From Gibbula magus (lineage: Eukaryota; Mollusca; Gastropoda; Trochida; Trochidae): a DNA stretch of 64,000 nucleotides. The position numbers and the translations under genes were made by a program. The DNA is taken from the NCBI GenBank assembly GCA_936450465.1, contig OW388293.1:54525201-54589200 (forward strand), in the 5' to 3' direction. Of the stretch, positions 21,510 to 34,364 are shown in pieces (the first letter of the stretch is position 1; each line of letters starts with the position of its first letter). A model generated the notes under the pieces. That model searched no databases and was not told the origin of the DNA. It worked only from the letters and a program-made list of their open reading frames with translations.

Positions 21510-22019
21510 TATTTACCATCCGAAGTTATTCGTCATTAGTTATGAAAATGTTCATATCTGAATACACCTGCCACAAGACCTGGAGTGCAGTGAGGTCATA
21601 GTATTTCATAATCATTGTGATGTCAATGTGTAATTCATGTCATAGCATAGTGACATCATCGGGTTTATGATGTCATAGCATTGTGATATCAGCATGTGTT
21701 TCAAGTCATAACAGTGTGAGTCAAGTTTCCACTGATGTCAAAATTATGGTCAGATAATGTTGCTGAGCCCCAGGCAATGGATCAGGTGCTTATACTTTAG
21801 TTCTCCTGTCTGTCTGTCTGCCAAAATTGTATACATTATTGTAATTGGGCTTCTTGATCCAAAGTCTCAAGTGCTCATGATTGCACATTATAAATTGAAA
21901 TGAATATTATTTCATCGAGTTTTGTTTTAGTGCAAATATCAATGTTTTTAATGGAAGATTTAAAGGCATCATGACATGTTAACAAAGGATTCAGGATTGG
22001 CCACTGAAGATTCATTCAT
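21510..22019. other. No recognised gene; degenerate TGATGTCATAG repeats
   Basis: Around 21590-21720 phrases such as ATGTCATAGCATTGTGATAT recur irregularly, suggesting an eroded tandem repeat. Confidence 0.4.
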
Positions 22020-22420
22020 ATTAACATTTGTATAGCACCGATAAACAGCTCTGTTGAACTGCTCAAAGGTGCTTTGTTTTTTCTCAAAAATTGGATGTCA
22101 CCCTCAACTCCATATAACTCTTGCAGCCCGATGATAAGGCACACTGAGTTAATGTCACTTGTCAATTTTTCCATTCACAGCTGGGTGAATACAGTATTTT
22201 GTCCAAGTATGCTACATGATACTATATCCGTTACAAAGTATCTTCACGTATACTTCTGGACTCAATCTGGTCATAAACCAACAGATTTGTGGGATCATTT
22301 AAGTGCACAGGGTTGTGGACTGAAAGAGCCCACACATTAAAGTTGACTCCCAAGATTTTTACACCCGGTCACAGGTGGCCTTAACCGGACACCTCAAGCA
22401 TGCTAGTCCGACACTCAAAC
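22020..22420. repeat. Possible old interspersed repeat
   Basis: It includes TTTGTATAGCACCGATAAAC, CTGCTCAAAGGTGCTTTG, CATTCACAGCTGGGTGAATAC and a terminal CCTTAACCGGACACCT. These phrases resemble a widely distributed animal repeat recalled from other genomes. The 88-codon ORF inside is not convincing. Confidence 0.3.
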
Positions 22421-22426
22421 AGTTTA

Positions 22427-22788
22427 TACAATATATTGCTACGTTAGAGGGTGAAACATCTCATTACACGACCCGATAAGCGGTATTCAAAGAAAATGTT
22501 TGAAAAGAAAATGGTGCGACTTGTACAGGAAAAAATTTTCATGGTGCCATAATTAAAATACTACTCTGAGTGTTAGGCATCACTACACAAGTCAGAATAC
22601 TTGAACTGCCTTTGAGAATCCATTTTAATGTGAACACTCCGCTCCAAGGGACTTTGAATTTCATGAACCACGTACATTCGTTTTAGAACCTTCTTTATTG
22701 ATCCAGGAATGTTATTCAGCCATTGGTAAAAAAATTTACATTTTGTGAGAGTACCTTATTTCAGGAAGAACAACGTGCTACAGCACCT
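22427..22788 (+). mobile_element. MITE family B, copy 2
   Basis: It starts GTTTATACAATATATTGCTA, has TTAGAGGGTGAAACATCTCA, and ends CGTGCTACAGCACCT followed by TTAA at 22789-22792. Internal order matches copies 1 and 3. Confidence 0.65.
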
Positions 22789-23618
22789 TTAATTTGTAAA
22801 TGCTGTGCTTCCTGGTTGGGAGTAAACTGAATCAACTGAGAAAAGATGGTTCTGATCTCGTCAAAGCAGCAAGTTTATCTTCTGCATCATGTCTTTAATC
22901 GTCACAAAAACAACAACTTAATCTTCTGGATAGTCAATGTATGGCAGAGTTTAATTGCAGATGTTGGATTTTATTGCCTTTAACCCAAGTAGATGACATG
23001 CAGAAACACGCAAGATGTCGTTAAAATGCAAGAAACCTTCTCAAAGGTTTGAAAGCTACATAAACATTTCAAAGAACATCTGATGGTGATAGAGCAGTTA
23101 GTTTCATGGAACAAGCAATACACTGAGGGACAAAAGAAATTACACCAAATTCTTAAAAGAGTCAAACACAAAATATTTCTGCCCGATAAAATTGTTAATG
23201 CCTGTGATGAGGATATCTCTTAAAGAGATATGCAAAATTTCAATCATGAGACTTCGATACTTAATATTTTATACATGTTCAAACACATGGTATGTTGAAG
23301 TTACGATTTCAAAGGGGTTTTCGGACATAATGTTTGCTATTGAAGGTAAAATTTTATGAAAAATGGAATTTATTTTATTACAAAACGTTGTTGGCATAAT
23401 TAATGAACCTTCTTGTACTTTAAATCAATGACGCATCATTGCTGTAAGATGTCATAAAACAAGCCAGAAAAACATGTTTCTGTCTCACTTGGTGAAGGAA
23501 ATTTCAAAACAACAAGGTCTAGTTTTTCAGAAACAAACAGATAATTACAAACAGAAAATTATGAATAAAGTTGTTTTTTTTCAAAGTATTTGTTTTCACA
23601 TTTTTCATTTATTATTAA

Positions 23619-24092
23619 AGTTTATACAATATGTTGTTACATTAGAGGGTAAAAACATCTCATTATACGACCAGATTATGCCGTATCCATAGAATCTGTA
23701 ATGGAAGAAAATGGTACAACATTTAAAGCAACACTTTTTGGGAACTCTTCAGTGTAAGAGATCAATTTGTAAGTTCAATGTGCTTTTGAGACCTCCCACA
23801 GCAAGACGGTTGTCAATTCCATCATGGTGCCATATTCAAAACTCTACTCTGAGTGTTTAGGTACCGCTGCACCGTCCAGATCACTTGAACTACCTTTGAG
23901 CGGCCATTTTAATGTGAACACCTTAAAATGGCCGCTTGATCGGAAATGGACTCGCATGGCTTAACCGAACCATGTACAGTCACTTTAGAACTCTTTTTTT
24001 TTATTCAGAAGTATTATTCAGCTATTGGTAAAACAAATTTACCTTTTTGTGGGAGCACTTAATTTCCGCAAGAAGCGCGTGCTACAGTGCCT
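23619..24092 (+). mobile_element. MITE family B, copy 3 (most complete)
   Basis: It starts TTAAAGTTTATACAATATGT and ends GCGTGCTACAGTGCCT with TTAA at 24093-24096. It contains TTAGAGGGTAAAAACATCTC and AATGGCCGCTTGAT blocks related to family A, but the left terminus is not a mirror of the right one. Confidence 0.65.
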
Positions 24093-24096
24093 TTAA

Positions 24097-25599
24097 GAGA
24101 CAAGGTGTAACTATGTTTCAATTGTATCCATTCCTCATGGATTACAATACTTTGAACTTTTGTTGGTAGGATTCTTTCGTCCCTGGGTGTAGATCAGTAT
24201 AAGGGATTTACTTTACATTCGACGTAGAGTTTGACGTTCCTAAGAAATGATAAAAGCATATCCTTTACTGGTTTGTTGTTTTAAAAAAAAAAAAATAGAA
24301 ATAGAATTTATTTTTCAAATAAAAAGTCTCGGAGGATTATGATGTAAACCAGAAATTTAGTTTTTCTTGTATTTCACTTCTACATGTCCTTCAAAGACTT
24401 CCTAGGGATTTGGTGAAAATTTTGGTTTGTTTTTCTTAGAATCTGTTCTGCGGAAGAAGCAAATGTTGTAGTGACAACTAGATCCTGCTGTTTTAAAAGT
24501 CAAAAACTTTCACTTCGGTTTAAAAAAATAAATTCTCTGTTTTCATAAAAATGTTTATCGTACACAAGTGAAGTAAATTTTCAACTTAGATAAAGTGCTT
24601 ATTGCAGAGGAGTATTTAAAGATCAATTGAATTTTTTTTTAAAGTATAATTGAAGTTTATAGTCAATATTGACATAATTCTGAAAGGCAAATCAATAGTC
24701 TTTTTTTAAGAGAAACTAAAAGCCTCTATAAATCTAATTACAACATCCAGTGTGTCTGTGTGGTGGGGGAGGGGGTGCTTGGTTGGTTACTACAACCAGG
24801 CATCACAATTTTCTTCTCTCCATATAGCAAGCATCATATATCCTCTCTAATCTCGGCTGATAATTAATTATTCAGTGATGCTTTATGGAACATCAAACAA
24901 TGCAGCATCATTTTACACACATTGTGCTAAAGGCACAGGGGGCGTGTATGACCTTATTGTAGAAGGTTATATACGCTTTGGTATTCATGTACAAAAGATA
25001 TCATAATTTGATACTGACACTTTGCATGTTGGATACTGTCCAGCTATGAATCAGGGATAATATTTAATTTTATCTCTAATTATAATTAGTAAACATATTT
25101 AGCAAATGATGTCGCGATATTAATTTTGAAAATGAACTGTCACAATTTCTTTAGTTTCACGAAAGATAATTTTATACGTGACTGATACTTGAATGAAATG
25201 TTTAATAAAAATAGCAATTGTGTGCTATAATACCTTTGAATTAAAGAGCCATTGAGTATTTTTCATAATATTTCATTTGGCTTTGATGTGCCGAAAGACC
25301 ATATGTGACGACTTGAGTTACAATAATTTCATTTGGCTTGCATTTTCATACCCTATTGCCAAATAAATGATAATTATTAATTACAGCCTTTTACCTGTGC
25401 AGAAACAAAATTACACCTCCCATATATATGAACAGTAGTTATATGACCTATCAAACATTATCAACCCATATATATACGTCTTTTTTCTATTATGAGAATT
25501 AATTTTGACCAATTGAAGTGCGTCGCCCAGTTTTTTTCTCATAAATTGTGACTTTCACCTATATTATCACTAACATTAAATTGGTAATTTTCAGCAACA
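24097..25599. other. AT-rich, no recognised gene
   Basis: G-rich GGTGGGGGAGGGGGTG lies at about 24762. No exon, RNA or repeat match was seen. Confidence 0.45.
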
Positions 25600-26257
25600 G
25601 TCAGTACTTCTTGATAAAATAACGCCATTTATAACGTTTGATATAATGTGACTCCAACAACATACTCAATGATTCTTCAATACTATGAAATTCTGAATCC
25701 AAAGTCCAAATTGTTACCATGGAAACCAAAATTTTTTTAAAAAACAAAAAAATTTTAAACCCCCAAATGGCACATCTACATAGAATGGGGACGCTGTATA
25801 CCAACTTTGGTGAAGATTGGTCAAGTAGTTTTGTAGATCTGCTCCGGATATAAAAACTACTCTTCAATAGACAAAGTCCAAATTGTAACCATGGAAACCA
25901 AAAAAATAAAAAATGTTAAAATCTGAAACCCCAAAAGGCACATCTGCATGATATGGGGAAGCTGTGTAACACATTTAGTGAAGATTGGGCAAGCAGTTTT
26001 AGAGATCTGCTCGAGAAACAAACCCTACCCTTCAAACAGACAAAGTCCTAATTGTTACCATGGAAACGAGAAAAATAAAATTTAAAAAAAGCTGAAACCC
26101 TCAAAAGGAACATCTACATGATTTGGGGAAGCTGCATACCAAATTTGGTAAAGTTTGGTTAAGTAGTTTTAGAGGTATGCTTCGGAAACAATGGGAACGC
26201 CGACAGAAACTCAACCAAAAACAATATGTCTCCCGACCCTTCGGGGGGAGACATAAT
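25600..26257 (+). mobile_element. pearl/Helitron-like element E3 with three ~170 bp units
   Basis: Units are marked by CAAAGTCCAAATTGTTACCA / TGGAAACC at about 25701, 25871 and 26040, each followed by CACATCT.CATGAT.TGGGGAAGCTG and a GATTGG.CAAG.AGTTTTAGAGAT phrase. It ends with a short GGAACGCCGACAG tract and a hairpin TATGTCTCCC / GGGAGACATA (~26225-26254). The left end is not resolved. Confidence 0.6.
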
Positions 26258-26345
26258 TCCTGGATCCGCCACTGACCTTAGTGTTATACTGTGTTGTGAT
26301 CCTGGCCAAGGAACCTCCCATACTGTACAATTGGATATCTGCACA

Positions 26346-26593
26346 TTGAGGTGAGGTGATTTGGGGTTTATCGCCGCTTTCAAGAGTATTTCATTTATAT
26401 CCCTATTGCTAGTATTATGACAAGGAGAAAGGCTGCAACACCATGTGGCAATGCATTGTGGTGAAACCGGCGAGAATCGACTGAAACTAGCAAACCATTG
26501 GTGATACCATGCTGAAATTCAGTGTAGCATTGCACCCAAACCTAGAACAGTTGCCTACTAAAGACAAAGTTGCCAAGCCCCAGGCGGGATTCA
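26346..26593 (-). mobile_element. SINE family 1, diverged copy
   Basis: A GAGGTGAGGTGA tail and GGTTTATCGCCGCTTTCAAG start on the plus strand, running through the body to CAGGCGGGATTCAA. The end of the head is missing. Confidence 0.75.
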
Positions 26594-27290
26594 ATAATAT
26601 ATCACAGTATATAGTGCCTTGCAAGGGAAGTAAAGCGTTAAGAGTTGTCATTAACATAGATATCAACAGTGTAAATATGTTGAAATGGTTGTATCTTGTT
26701 CTAAACTATGGTTTAAGATAGTTTGGATAGTTTACCTTCAAATTTCATGTTCATGAACCCACATTAATATAGACAGTATAACAGCAACATGAAAAGACTG
26801 GGAAACTGACAGCCATATCGTGTGTACCGGGAAAACGGTAGAATATCTTTTAAATACAATATTGGGCTCATAAATACATAAGCTGAGATGTGGACGGAGT
26901 CACCTAATGGATGTTGGTGTAAGCATTGACCAGGAGATTTCACTCCAGAAAGGTCACCTCTTCCTTAGTTTAAGAAGCATTAATTCAGGACAGAGCTTAT
27001 TGAGACAAGCTCAGGCCGGGAGTACAGTATTGAAAGCATCATTGAATATTGGACCTGGATCCATTGAGGTTGGCTGGACTAAGCGCCATTGAACCGGACT
27101 CCACGGTATTGAGCACCGGTCATAACACTATTAGTACCTGCTATTGATACTGCTGAAAGAGCACGAGACAATAAGTAATGTTTGCATCTGACCTCGTCAA
27201 ACAGTCAGTGTATGCTGATCAAACAGTTTATGAGTTGCAGCTATTGGGGCCTGTGTTTCATCTTCTATCATCATTGGTACCTCCTGCAGT
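26594..27290. other. No recognised feature
   Basis: Short ORFs without domains; an AT-rich to balanced spacer. Confidence 0.45.
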
Positions 27291-27695
27291 AAACAGGTGG
27301 CACTGTGCTTCAGTGTTTTCATAACCATACATATTCTCTCCCATCAGAGAATTCAAGTCAGTTTCAAACCTCTGTTCCAAATATTCACAGGTCATCATAA
27401 TTTCTCGGTTTTAGTGAAATCCCCTCATGAAATAAAAAAAGTTGTTTCACTGATTATCTCCCTTCTTTCTGTCCAAACAAGTGGCACTGTGCTTCAGACT
27501 GTTCTCATAACCATACATATTCTCTCCCATCAGAGAATTCAAGTCGGTTTCAATGTAACCTCTGTTCCAAATAGGCCATATTTCTCAGCTCTAGCAAAAT
27601 CCTAGTGGCAAAAATCCAAAATAGTTCCACTGATTATCTCCCTTCTTTCTCTATCAACAAGTGGCTCTGCAGTTCAGTCTTCTCATTATCATACT
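27291..27695. repeat. ~185 bp tandem duplication, about 2.2 copies
   Basis: GTGGCACTGTGCTTCAG, CATACATATTCTCTCCCATC, AACCTCTGTTCCAAATA and CACTGATTATCTCCCTTCTT recur in the same order, offset by about 185 bp, with a third partial start near 27660. The 102-codon ORF across the junction comes from the repeat. Confidence 0.8.
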
Positions 27696-29262
27696 GTGAT
27701 GACATATCTTATTGATACATACACATTATAATCTCATATTAATAAAAGGCCAATGTTCTTAGCTGATCAAAGGTGCTGTTGGTAGTTTTCCTCAATCAAT
27801 CAACTGATCAATTCAAAATCAATTGTTTCAATGTCAGTAAGTCATAGACTTATAGCTGTTATTTTCAGAAAGTCACAGAGCCTGGTACTTTGATATAAAA
27901 TGTTTTAAAAAAGATGGTGATTTCAAATATAAAAATAAAATTTGGCAAGTCAGTGACCTCGGACTTCAGATTTTGGTAACCCCTGCAACCCTGCCATCCC
28001 ATCACTCCTTCACCCCAAATGAAACCCTCCTTTAATGTTGTCATAATGCTTTACCATAATTAAGAATAAAGCGGACAATGCCTTCCCTTATAGTGCTACA
28101 GACATGGCAGTGGGTTTCTTTGGGCTTCATCGAAAGCTTAGAGCTTAAATTACCAGCTGGTTATCAAGACGCACATTAGACGCGTTAGAGGTCTAACGAT
28201 AAAATACCTTGTGCAGTTTCATGTTCAAGAATACCCTAATTTTTACCAACAACTTTAGAAAAATGGTGAATAATAAAATCGCACACTCATCTCGTCTGAC
28301 TTCAATTAATCAAATCTCATTGATGTAAGTAAACATTTCCTCGGAAAGTCTCCGATTTGAAACTAATTATCTCAGGTTGATAAATATGATAACGCACTGA
28401 CATCCTCCAGTCAAATCGTTCAAGGAGATATTGCTGCAATATATCACTGTAATGTCATCAGATGGTAAATATAGGCACCACTTACATCTCCCTTCCAGAT
28501 AAATTTAAAAGAATCTGATTTCCAGTAAAAGTTGTACTCTTGGCAGGAGTTGGCATGATAACAGATCTTTGCAGACATGACAGTTAAATTAACTGTAATA
28601 ATGTACATAGGATAAAACCATCGGACATATTAATCACAGGGGCGCCAATGGTCATTTCAGCCACAGGGTTTGTCACATGTATATTCCAAATGTGATCTGG
28701 ATTCACCACTATAAATGTTAGAATACAAATGACATCTTTTCAAGGCAAACTGATTTGTGTTCAGAATGAATTTGGAAGTTGTTCAGTAATAATTTCAAAA
28801 TACCTTTTACCAATTTTACCAAAAGCAGTTTTAAATGCAAAAAAGACAAATTGACGTTGTTCTGATGCAGAAGTTACTTATCTAAAGGGTCTTTATATTT
28901 GTTTAAAATAATTTCAACAAATGAAATCCATCATGAAATGTATATGCACCTTTAAGCCAGTCCTCAACAGGAATCACAAAAATGCCTATTAAAGATTCAA
29001 ACTCCAATAATCATTAAGAAGTCTGCCACACTACCCTTCAGCCTCCGACATTCAGGTACTACAACACATGTCTACATACATCGACTAATTGCTTATTACG
29101 CTAGCTGGGTTAGACACGCCTTCATTGATGAAACGGACCAATTAGCATTGAGCAATTTGAGGCAAGATGGAGGACTTAAAAAGTGAGTTTAATGAAGTCA
29201 TTAGCGGATCAGGATTATGAGTCCTCAGAAAAGAATGAATTGTCCGTCTGCACAAAATCACT
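27696..29262. other. No recognised gene
   Basis: AT-rich sequence lacking repeats shared with the rest of the window; no exon could be read. Confidence 0.45.
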
Positions 29263-29271
29263 AAAACGTAT

Positions 29272-29475
29272 CAATAGTTGGGTGCAATGCTACACTGAAT
29301 TTCTGCGCAGAACCACCCATAGTTCGCTAGTTCCAGCCGATTAATCGTAGGTTTCACTGCAATGCATAGCCACCATGGTGTTGCAGGCGTTTTCCCTGAA
29401 ATAATACTAGCAGCCGTGATATAAGTGAAATACTCTTGAAAGCGGCATTAAACCACAACTCACCTCACCTCACTT
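29272..29475 (+). mobile_element. SINE family 1, 5'-truncated copy
   Basis: It starts in the body at TTGGGTGCAATGCTACACTG and runs to the tail GCGGCATTAAACCACAACTC followed by ACCTCACCTCAC. Confidence 0.85.
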
Positions 29476-30162
29476 CATACAAGTAGCCACATTACAATAA
29501 GTCACTTAAAACATTAACTTCAATTGGCTCCAAGTGCAAATTTTCAATGAAAGTATCTCCTTTCCAATATATCTTAGAGCGCAAAGACAAACTCCCTTTG
29601 TCACCATGGCAACATGAAATAATGTTAATTCCATAATTCTATACTAAGCAATGGCACTATATCTTGATTTTCACAGGTGGACACAGTTATTGACACCTGT
29701 AGGGGAGGAGGGGATGTGGGGGGGTTCAGATAAACACATATCCCCTTTTCAAAGGATACTGCTGTGACAAGGGATATATACATCTCTGGATAAACATCAA
29801 AGCATCATTTAACAACTCGAACTGATTACGGAGAGTAGTAATATGATCCCACTCATGACAAGAATCTTTGATTCAGAAAAGCATACTAGGAAGTTGATCT
29901 ATATGGCGACAATAATCTTCTTGGTACAAAGACAACATGAAGCTTAAACCTTTGTGGATTATTGTCTTATTCATAATGACACATCGCGGAGACACGGAGG
30001 TGATATAAACAATTTTGAAAAGAAAAAGGATAATAGGACTTATGAGCTTGTGCCTTATCTGATTGCAACAACAAAGAAAAACAGAGCCATTGCTTCTGTA
30101 GTTCTTTAGGTATTGAATTCACTCAAAGGGCCATTGTTTCACAAGACCGCAGACAGCATTAA
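29476..30162. other. No recognised gene; G-rich tract
   Basis: GGGGAGGAGGGGATGTGGGG at 29703 is G4-like. Otherwise unremarkable. Confidence 0.4.
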
Positions 30163-30519
30163 AGGGGCAGTAGCACGTTTTTTTTCAAATTTTAATTTTT
30201 TCAAATTCCTCTCTCATAATGATAGTTTATGTCATTTGTATTTACTTTAAAGGGTAAAACATCTTATTACACAAACCAATTATCCTTAGTGGTAATAACC
30301 GTGTTGCAAATAAAGCAAAAATTGCATGGTGGCCATTTTGTTGTGAACGCATTTTATTATTTCGAATAACAAAAACGATTCCCATGACTTTACAGAACCA
30401 TGTACACTCATTTTTTAACTTGGTTTTCCGAAGAGAGAAGGGTGTTTTACTATTGGTGACATTTTTTTTCAAATACATTTCATCGACTTATTTGAGCGAA
30501 AAAACGTGCTACTGCCCCT
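30163..30519 (-). mobile_element. TTAA MITE family A, copy 2
   Basis: AGGGGCAGTAGCACG ... CGTGCTACTGCCCCT, flanked by TTAA (30159-30162, 30520-30523). The interior is inverted relative to copy 1. A 78-codon minus-strand ORF (30242-30478) resembles one in copy 4. Confidence 0.85.
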
Positions 30520-30754
30520 TTAACAGCAGCTTAAAATATGATTCTTCAATACCCAGAAACCTCTAGTGTGTAGAGTGCATGGATTTCAATAGTAGATTTA
30601 ATGAAAACAACACATGACATTTATCTATGGAGGTCATTATTTAATCAATGACAAACAGTGTTATATTCACCTACCTTAAAATACTTTGCTTATCATATTA
30701 TTATTTACTGTTATATTATAACTTTATCTATTCAAAGATAATATGTTCTTGCAT

Positions 30755-31615
30755 GACGATAACCCATTACAACAACTGCGATGACGCCTGATAATAACCC
30801 CTAGTAATCACAGACAATCATCCGTGACAAAGACCAATGATTTGAATGATCAGACAACAACCCATGACAATGAGAGCTCTGACAACAGTCAATGACAATG
30901 AAAGGTCTGACAAAACCCCAAGAAAATGAAAGATCTGACAATAACCCATCAACAATAAGAGAGCTCTGACAACAATTAACTCATGACAATGAGAAATCTT
31001 ACAAAACCTTTGACAATAAGATCTGTGGAAACAACTCATGACAATGAGAGCTTCTGACAACAATGATACATCTAACAGACAGACAGACAGACAGATTATT
31101 TATTAAAACTGACAACAACCAATGAGGTGAGGTGAGGTGAGTTGGGGTTTAACGCCGCTTTCAAGAGTATTTCACTTATATCGCGGCTGCTAGTATTACG
31201 GCAGGGAGAAAGCCCGCAACGCCATGTGGCTATGCATTGCGGTGAAACCTGCGAGCAACGGCTGGAACTAGCGAACCATGGGTGGTACTACTCTGAAATT
31301 CAGTGTAGCATTGCACCCAAACCTTACTGCGTGTAGAACAGTTCTCTACTGCAGACAAAGTTGCCGTGCCCCTGGCGGGATTCGAACCCCGGACCTCTTG
31401 ATCCGAAGCCGAACGCGCTAACCACTGCGCTATCCCGCCCCCACAACAACCAATGACAATGAGAGATTTGACAATAACCCATGACAATGCAAGCCCTGAT
31501 AACAACCCATTGACAATTACGGACAACCCAATATCATCTAAAACCCATCCATGACAATTAGAACACTGACAATTCCTGATAATCCATGAGAATAATAACC
31601 CTGACAACAAAACAT
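30755..31615. repeat. Degenerate ~28-30 bp tandem repeat, split by a SINE
   Basis: Units like ACAACAACCCATGACAATGA plus GAGCTCTG recur on both sides of the SINE at 31126-31442. (ACAG)n lies at 31075-31095. Confidence 0.75.
31126..31442 (-). mobile_element. SINE family 1, full-length, with 14 bp target duplication
   Basis: It is bounded by perfect 14 bp copies of ACAACAACCAATGA (31112-31125 and 31443-31456). On the minus strand it has a tRNA-like head (A box TAGCGCAGTGGTTAGCGCG, B box GGTTCGAATCC), a ~200 bp body, the 3' end AAGCGGCGTTAAACCCCAAC and a TCACC tail. The head resembles an Arg-type tRNA, but this is tentative. The clean TSD and near-consensus sequence indicate recent insertion. 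Confidence 0.95.
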
Positions 31616-32130
31616 GAAAATGATCCCAATCAACTGATGGTAATTTCAGGCAACAACCTTGACCATTCCACTTATCCAGTAGATGAAGTCACAGCTTCCG
31701 TCAATGCCACGGTATATTGAGTAAGAGTTTATATAAGCAATCCCTTCTCCTCTGTCTTCTTGTGGCAAATCCAATCAAGTACTTACAAATCAATAGCTAT
31801 AACAAGCAACAGGAAGCTACAAGTTATGTAGCGAACTCATCATTGCCTTAATTAATAGGTTAGAGGGAATATCTGTCAGAGTGAACCGTCTCAAAGGGTG
31901 TTAAAGGGTGGTCGATCAATGGCGGGATTATTCGCGGCAATACTCTCATCATCCGGGTGAACTTATCATTGATGTTGAATGTTCCATAACACAAGTACCG
32001 AATAAGCCTATTGAGTTCTCTGAGTGGATTTGCTATGCATAATGATGTCATGGATCCAAAAAGTTTATTAAAAAAAGTTAATTTAAGAAATTAAAAATGT
32101 AAAGTTTTATTGAGGACTGCAGCTAATTTC
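31616..32130. other. No recognised feature
   Basis: A 63-codon minus-strand ORF (31860-32051) has no known motif. Confidence 0.4.
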
Positions 32131-32300
32131 ATGGAATTAAACAGAAGATTTGATGAAAAACTGAAAGTAATGTTATGGAATTGAAACAGAAGATTTGGTA
32201 AGAAACTGAAAAAATGGTAATTCCATGGAATTAAAATGGAGGAGATTGTGAGAAACTGCTAATAAAACAGATGATTTGGTGAGAGACTGCCAATAATTTT
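32131..32300. repeat. Degenerate ~55 bp tandem repeat, 3-4 copies
   Basis: ATGGAATTAAACAGAAGATT / TGGTAAGAAACTG-like phrases repeat four times. Confidence 0.55.
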
Positions 32301-34364
32301 AACCCCTTCACCACTAAGATACCTGATGCTAATACGTTTAAGCAGCTAATTTTAGGCATGTAGGAGTGAAAGGGAGTAAATACATAAGATTTAGCGAAAA
32401 AGTTCTCAAGATTTTATATGCTGAGAATCTAGTAATTATTTCATGAAACACATTCAGTGTATCTCTTGAAGAAATACAATTCATTTCATGAACTTCAAAG
32501 ATTTGATGAGTAATTACAAATATGATCAGATCTTTCGATAGACAAATACGATGTCTACAAATTTCTTGAAGTTATATAGTCTTGTTGAGAAAATATATCC
32601 ATGTTTTTGCACATAGAGGACCAACAACCAGCTTGTAACAATAGCTTAATTATTATAAGTACACTTGAGCAATCAAAATAGTCACAAATGATTTTTATAA
32701 AAATTAGTTTAACATGTTCTTGTATTATTTAAATGCATTACATAACAAATTGAAAATTACCTTGAAAGGATAACAAGCTCTATGCTCACAAAATTCAAAC
32801 ATGATAATATCTCAGTTTCCAAAAATGAATGAAAAATAAAACATTGATTAATTTTCAAAGAAATAAAACTGCATGGAAAATACTTTTGATGTTCACGTTG
32901 AGACAAGATTGAAATTTATTACATTTGCTTGCTACATAGCTAACATCTTGTTGCTGATGGTTATATTATCATTTTTTGATTTAACAAATTTTCCATATTA
33001 CCAAAGTATAGCTACAGCTTTTAGATTTCGATAGACAAATTCTCAAACAAACTGTAAGTTACATGTGGAAAAAAACCATTGAAATTTGGCACTAAAAACA
33101 ATAAGACATAATTTCTTCTACATAAGGCCCATTCACATTTGTTGTGTAATCATTGTCCCTATTCATAAATGCAAAACATTTTGTAGATTGTAAGATGTAT
33201 ATGAAAGTATTGAAATTTGATACTTTATGGAAACAAATTTCAAACATAATGCATATTGCATAAGCTCTTTACTTTTCTTTACATAATTGGTATCAATATT
33301 CATGACAGTTGGGTTATCTATTCAAACAAAGCATTCTTAAGAAGGTGTAAGTAATGTATGTAAAACAAATAATTTTGCTAATCTTGAAAAATGACATGTA
33401 TACCTACATGATTCCTTTAGACATAAAACTCCACATTTTTAAAAAGTAATGTTATTCAATTTTGGAAATACATTCTCAAATTGAGAGTATGTTGACTATA
33501 AAAACATCATTGTTTGACTTTCATGGGTTAAGGAGCAGTAAGACAAGGATTATGTTGTGGAATCATAGTAAATGAGGCATTATCAAATAATAGTCCATTT
33601 TTATAGTTCCTTTATCCATGTACAGTACATGCGCAAAAACCTTGACTGACAATTACCCCTGGTCAACGAGTACAGACAACTCCCTGGGAATACAACTGGT
33701 CGCCTGTCAAGCGGGACAGTTTTAAATTGAGACTACCATCATATTATACCAGGTACCCAATCAACTACTGGGCAAACAGTCACCCAGGGTGACACCCCAA
33801 GTCTCTCAACTCATGTCTCAGTGTGACCCTTTCAATCTCTGAATTTATTCAGCAACATAGCTGGTCACCCATCCATACAGCAGCCATGGCCATTGTTGCT
33901 GAACTTCACTGAGCTATGCACAGGACGGCATCCCTTCATGCCAACATGATACAAACAGTCAATATGAAACACAATACTATTGAGGATGTCATTTTGATAG
34001 ATTAATAGCATTGAATGAAATAAGCCTAAAAATTTACCAGGCTTATTTCACTTCTATTAATATCATAAAATTTCAAAAAGGAATGTCCCCTTTACATTTT
34101 TCATATAATTCCTTTATCATCCAATTTGACTTTTTGTGCAGACAAACTCATATAATGGTTATTAATGTCTTTAACTAAATGTGGAAATAAAGTCTCATTA
34201 AGTGTGTAATTACTCTGCCTTTAAAATTATCTCGGTCACAAATATCCTTAATATTTCATCGCAGATGGCTCTGATTACACCAACGATATTGTTTTGCATC
34301 AAGCCCTGACACAAATATATGACTTCTGATGCTGTTTGACCTTTCCAAACACTCAGCTATTCTC
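32301..34364. other. Strongly AT-rich, no recognised gene
   Basis: No exon or structured RNA seen. Positions 33640-33960 are less AT-rich (CAGGTACCCAATCAACTACT, GGTCACCCATCCATACAGCA) and may be a relic of an older repeat. Confidence 0.4.

Noticed and set aside
31230..31610. 126-codon minus-strand ORF
   Set aside because: Covers a SINE plus the flanking ~29 bp tandem repeat.
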